Positions 60,868 through 64,000 of a stretch of 64,000 bases of DNA are shown one piece after another. The stretch covers positions 1 to 64,000 of the forward strand of contig JBQCCP010000059.1 in NCBI GenBank assembly GCA_051962095.1, in the 5' to 3' direction. A program made the position numbers and the translations under genes. Below the pieces are notes generated by a model. It was not told the DNA's origin and did not search any database. It was given only the letters and a program-made list of their open reading frames with translations. Positions within the stretch are counted from its first letter, which is position 1. Every line of letters begins with the position of its first letter. Origin of the DNA: 66-474 sp051962095 (GTDB lineage: Bacteria > Pseudomonadota > Gammaproteobacteria > Xanthomonadales > Rhodanobacteraceae).

Positions 60868-61926
60868 TCACCGGCCAGTGGAAGCGCCGGCCACCGGCGC
60901 GTCCAGCGGAACCTGGTTGGCGCGCAGGGTGGCCAGCATCAGGCTGAGTTCGGTGCCGCCGTTGCGGGCGGCAGTCAGCCATTGCGACGCGAGCGAGGCG
61001 TCGGTGAGCGCGCGTTGCAGCAACGCCGAATACTGGTGCACCTGCCAGGCCAGGTTCTGGCTGGCCTGGTCGTCCTGCGCCTGTTCCGAAGGCTTCAGCG
61101 TGCCCTGGATGTGCAGGCCCACCGCGCGCGCGACCGGGCTGGAACCCCATTGCAGGGTATGCGCGAGCTTCAGGCAGTCGGTCTTGAGCTCGTCGTCTTT
61201 CGCGGCGTCGTCGCCGCACAGTTGTTCCAGCGGTCCGAACGCCGGACGAATGTGGTCCTGGGTGTTCATCACGGCCACCAGCATGCGCACGCCGTCGGCG
61301 TTGTCGGGCTGGCCGTCGTGCGCGCCCTGCATGGTGTCGGCCAAGGGCGGCAGCACGGCGACGGCCTTGGTGACGCCCGCCAGGGTCTTGCCGTAATAAT
61401 CGTCGTAGGTTTGCGCGGCGGCGGCGCGCTTCAATGCGGCCCGTTCGGCCTTGTCGTCCTTGTCGCGCGCGGCCACGTCCAGCGCCACCATCCACACCGC
61501 GGCGTTGTCGGCCGCGTGCTGCTTGAGCCAGGCAAAGGCTTTGGCATTGGGGCAGTCCTTTTCCGTCGAGCAGACATCGAGTCGTGCCCACTCGGCGGCG
61601 GCATTCGGCACCGCGGTGGCGCGCTGGCTGAGCGCGTCGAAGTCGAGGCCCTGGGTCTGTTCCTTGAAAGGTTTGGCCAGGATCGCGGCACCCAGCAGGT
61701 AGTCGGGGTCGGCGCGCAGCGCGACCACGTTCACCAGGTCGTGCTGATACTGCTGGATTGCCAGGATGCGTTGGCGATCGGCCGGCGAGATTTTTTCTTC
61801 GCCGGTGGATGCGGCGCTGGCGGCCGGCGCCGAAACCTTCGAAGGATGCTTGGCCGGTGGCTTCGCGAAGGCAACGCCGGCGATCAGCAGCGAGGCGAAT
61901 GCGGCGGCAAACGGGGCGTGGCGCAT
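60868..61926 (-). CDS. secreted protein of unknown function
   Basis: A 352-residue protein with a signal peptide (FAAAFASLLIAGVAFA) and a helix-rich body, including four cysteines likely in two pairs (DVCSTEKDCP and LEQLCGDD...DCLKL). The sequence is alanine-rich and recalls helical-repeat periplasmic proteins. I do not recognise the family. The ATG at 61926 is fixed by the signal peptide; the longer frame to 62196 overlaps speE. Confidence 0.7.
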   Translation of the reverse strand: MRHAPFAAAFASLLIAGVAFAKPPAKHPSKVSAPAASAASTGEEKISPADRQRILAIQQYQHDLVNVVALRADPDYLLGAAILAKPFKEQTQGLDFDALSQRATAVPNAAAEWARLDVCSTEKDCPNAKAFAWLKQHAADNAAVWMVALDVAARDKDDKAERAALKRAAAAQTYDDYYGKTLAGVTKAVAVLPPLADTMQGAHDGQPDNADGVRMLVAVMNTQDHIRPAFGPLEQLCGDDAAKDDELKTDCLKLAHTLQWGSSPVARAVGLHIQGTLKPSEQAQDDQASQNLAWQVHQYSALLQRALTDASLASQWLTAARNGGTELSLMLATLRANQVPLDAPVAGASTGR

Positions 61927-62068
61927 GGGCAGGACCGGTAAGGGAATGTGGGGAAAGCTACGTGCGGACGGGTGAATGCGGGCTGGCCGATCGCGCCGGC
62001 CGCGAAGCCGGTGCCGGATGCGAAAAACCGTGCGGTAGAAGGCTTTCGGAGGCGATCGTCGGCAACGC

Positions 62069-62917
62069 TTATCGCGCCAGCGCTTCGCGCATGAATTCCG
62101 GCTGCGCCAGCGCGGCGCGGTGCATGTCCGCGTTGTAATAGCGCGTCGCAAAGGGCTTGGCGGCCGCGTCGTGTTCGCGGAATGCATCCAGCCCACCGTC
62201 CTTGCGCGCCATCGTGCAGCTCCACCAGCCGGTCGGGTAGCACGGCTGCGGGAACGGCAACGTGCGGGTGGTCGAGAACCCCACGTCGCGCATGGCCGCG
62301 TGCATCGACCGGATCAGATCCATCAGCACCAGCGGCGATTCCGATTGCTGCACCAGGATCCCGCCTGCGCGCAACGCGCGGAAGCAGCTCGCGTAGAACT
62401 TCGCGTTGAACAGGCCTTCGGCCGGTCCGACCGGATCGGTGGAGTCGACGATCACCACGTCCAGCGAATCGGGCGCGGCATCGGCCATGTATTTGATGCC
62501 GTCGTCGAACAGCAGTTGCGCGCGCGGATCGCCGTTGGATTCGCACAGTTCGGGAAAGTATTTTTCCGCGAGGCGGGTGACGCGCTCGTCGATGTCGACC
62601 TGCACCACGTGTCCGATTTCCGGATGGCGCAGCACCTCGCGCAGGGTGCCGCAGTCGCCGCCGCCGATGATCACCACGTTGCGCGGCGCCGCGTGGGTAA
62701 ACAGCGCCGGGTGCGTCATCATCTCGTGGTAGAGGAAATTGTCCCGGCTGGTCAGCATCGTGCAGCCGTCGATCACCATCAGGTTGCCCCAGTCGGTGGT
62801 GCGGTAGACCTCGATGCGCTGGAACGGCGTCTGCTCGTCGGCCAGCTTTTCGTCCACGCGGTAGCCGATGGACGAACCGGAGGCGTCGTGCTTTTCGGTG
62901 AACCAGTTGGACGGCAT
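62069..62917 (-). CDS. speE: spermidine synthase
   Basis: A 282-residue aminopropyltransferase making spermidine from putrescine and decarboxylated SAM. GGGDCGTLREVLRH forms the nucleotide-binding loop, VDIDERV follows, and VDSTDPVGPAEGLF carries the catalytic aspartates. AGGA lies about nine bases before the ATG at 62917, where the conserved MPSNWFTEKH N-terminus begins. It is divergent from speA. Confidence 0.95.
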   Translation of the reverse strand: MPSNWFTEKHDASGSSIGYRVDEKLADEQTPFQRIEVYRTTDWGNLMVIDGCTMLTSRDNFLYHEMMTHPALFTHAAPRNVVIIGGGDCGTLREVLRHPEIGHVVQVDIDERVTRLAEKYFPELCESNGDPRAQLLFDDGIKYMADAAPDSLDVVIVDSTDPVGPAEGLFNAKFYASCFRALRAGGILVQQSESPLVLMDLIRSMHAAMRDVGFSTTRTLPFPQPCYPTGWWSCTMARKDGGLDAFREHDAAAKPFATRYYNADMHRAALAQPEFMREALAR

Positions 62918-62945
62918 GCCCGGGAATCCTGTTGGAGAACACACG

Positions 62946-62980
62946 ATTGTAACGGCCGGTCCGGACCTGCGCGTTACAAT
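62946..62980. promoter_or_regulatory. 9-bp inverted repeat in speE-speA promoter
   Basis: ATTGTAACG (62946-62954) and CGTTACAAT (62972-62980) are exact reverse complements. Each arm reads outward as TACAAT, so both could supply a -10 box, one toward speE, one toward speA. The -35 elements are not clear. Confidence 0.4.
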
Positions 62981-63081
62981 GGCGCGTCGATCCCGCGGCG
63001 TCGGTGGCTTCCGGTCGGCGAACACGTTGCGTCAAGGCCCGCCGCTGCGACGTTCCACTCCTCGTTATCCGGAGAACCACG

Positions 63082-64000
63082 ATGACGAACGCCTGGAACA
63101 TCGATACCGCCCGTTTCGTGTATTCGGTCGCGCACTGGAGCGACGGCTACGTCGACATCGACGCGCAGGGCCGTGCCGTGATGCGCCCGCGCGGCAGTGA
63201 CGGCCCCGCGATCGCGCTGGATGAGGCCGTCGCGCGCGCGAGAAAGATGGGCTTGCGGCTGCCGCTGCTGCTGCGCTTTCCGGACATTCTGCTCGATCGC
63301 CGCGAGAAGTTGCGCGCCGCGTTCGCGGGCGCGATGCGCACGCACGATTATCCGGGCGGCTACACCGCGCTTTACCCCATCAAGGTCAACCAGCAGCGCG
63401 CGGTCGCCGGCACCCTGGCGCAGGACGCGTCATCGCCGCACACGGCGGGTACGGCGTTCGGGCTGGAAGCCGGCTCCAAACCGGAACTGCTGGCAGTGCT
63501 GGGCCTCGCGCAACCCGGATCGCTGGTGGTGTGCAACGGCTACAAGGATGCCGATTACATCCGCATCGCGCTGATCGGCCGCAAGCTCGGCGTCGACGTG
63601 GTGATCGTGATTGAAAAACCGTCCGAGCTCGAACACGTGATCGCGGAATCGAAGTCGCTCGGCGTCGAACCCAAACTCGGGGTGCGCGTGCGGCTGGCCT
63701 CGATCGGCGCCGGCAAGTGGCAGAACACCGGCGGCGACAAGAGCAAGTTCGGGTTGACGCCGGCGCAACTGCTGGCGCTGGTCGCGCGTTTGCGCGACGC
63801 GGGCCTGACGCAAACGATGCGCCTACTGCACTTCCACATGGGCTCGCAGATTTCCAACCTGCGTGACATCGCGGCCGGCATGCGCGAGGCGGTGCGGCAT
63901 TTCGCGGAACTCCGCACGGCCGGCTTGCCGCTGGACCATGTCGATGTCGGCGGCGGCCTCGGCGTCGATTACGAGGGCACACGTTCGCGCGGCGAATGTT
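63082..64000 (+). CDS. speA: biosynthetic arginine decarboxylase, 5' part
   Basis: The first 306 residues of an about 630-residue PLP enzyme (fold III) that converts arginine to agmatine. Lys101 in YPIKVNQQ is the PLP lysine. LEAGSKPELL, CNGYKDADYI, GKWQNTGGDKSKFGL, FHMGSQISN and DVGGGLGVDY are all family landmarks. GGAG lies about eight bases before the ATG at 63082. The gene runs off the right edge. With speE it forms an arginine-to-spermidine route via agmatine. Confidence 0.95.
   Translation, partial: MTNAWNIDTARFVYSVAHWSDGYVDIDAQGRAVMRPRGSDGPAIALDEAVARARKMGLRLPLLLRFPDILLDRREKLRAAFAGAMRTHDYPGGYTALYPIKVNQQRAVAGTLAQDASSPHTAGTAFGLEAGSKPELLAVLGLAQPGSLVVCNGYKDADYIRIALIGRKLGVDVVIVIEKPSELEHVIAESKSLGVEPKLGVRVRLASIGAGKWQNTGGDKSKFGLTPAQLLALVARLRDAGLTQTMRLLHFHMGSQISNLRDIAAGMREAVRHFAELRTAGLPLDHVDVGGGLGVDYEGTRSRGEC

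Noticed and set aside
61927..62196. Longer start of the secreted unknown protein
   Set aside because: It overlaps speE and lacks the signal peptide at the N-terminus.

Overview
The window is GC-rich, densely packed and almost free of mobile DNA. Its gene content fits a gammaproteobacterium of the Xanthomonadales/Lysobacterales, most likely Rhodanobacteraceae or a near relative: type I glutamine synthetase under sigma-54/NtrC control, RppH, ErpA, HemJ, biosynthetic SpeA, an AlgZ/AlgR-like pair, AmpE and several secreted S9 peptidases. The taxonomic assignment is inferred from gene content only. No rRNA, tRNA or CRISPR array was seen.

Layout. (1) 1-4030: the broken end of an unidentified + gene, a lower-GC stretch, then a minus-strand operon with a HlyD-type adaptor, a C39-peptidase ABC exporter and a 70-residue class II microcin-like peptide. 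(2) 4214-7749: a PA0069-type radical SAM protein, a secreted S9 peptidase and a small membrane protein. (3) 8162-27794: an exopolysaccharide locus. A WecA-like initiating transferase and a Wza-like export lipoprotein (+ strand) flank a 13-gene minus-strand operon: Wzc kinase, APH-like kinase, Wzx flippase, four GT4 glycosyltransferases, a Wzy-like polymerase, an AsnB amidotransferase, two methyltransferases, a degenerate kinase-like protein and a secreted TIM-barrel protein. Many of these genes overlap by 4 or 11 bases. (4) 27919-34232: a TipA-like MerR regulator, a DPP-IV-like and a prolyl-oligopeptidase-like peptidase, and a carboxylesterase. (5) 34320-40946: an AlgZ/AlgR-like two-component pair, AmpE, NudC, ErpA, a coiled-coil membrane protein, RppH, Bfd with an apparent Fur box, and bacterioferritin. 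(6) 41052-47084: a hybrid histidine kinase with a catalytically degenerate REC-GGDEF-EAL partner, HemJ and CsaA. (7) 47228-55735: nitrogen control (glnA, amtB, ntrB, ntrC) with recognisable sigma-54 and NtrC sites, interleaved with a GNAT acetyltransferase, a diguanylate cyclase and AlkB. (8) 55861-64000: a thiolase, a YkvA/DUF1232 protein, a phospholipase D-like lipoprotein, YceI, SixA, a secreted unknown, and divergent speE/speA for polyamines. speA runs off the window.

Functional links. The exopolysaccharide locus is a complete Wzx/Wzy-type set: lipid-carrier initiation, chain extension, decoration by amidation, methylation and possibly phosphorylation, flipping, polymerisation and export. 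The nitrogen genes form one apparent regulon: NtrC sites lie upstream of a textbook sigma-54 promoter at glnA and directly against the ntrB start. Bfd and bacterioferritin form an iron-storage pair. The most unusual material is the microcin-like export operon, the dead GGDEF/EAL signalling protein with its kinase, the intact/degenerate kinase pair in the polysaccharide operon, and an intergenic repeat family (34260, 38030, 38143, 46006) that can form hairpins.
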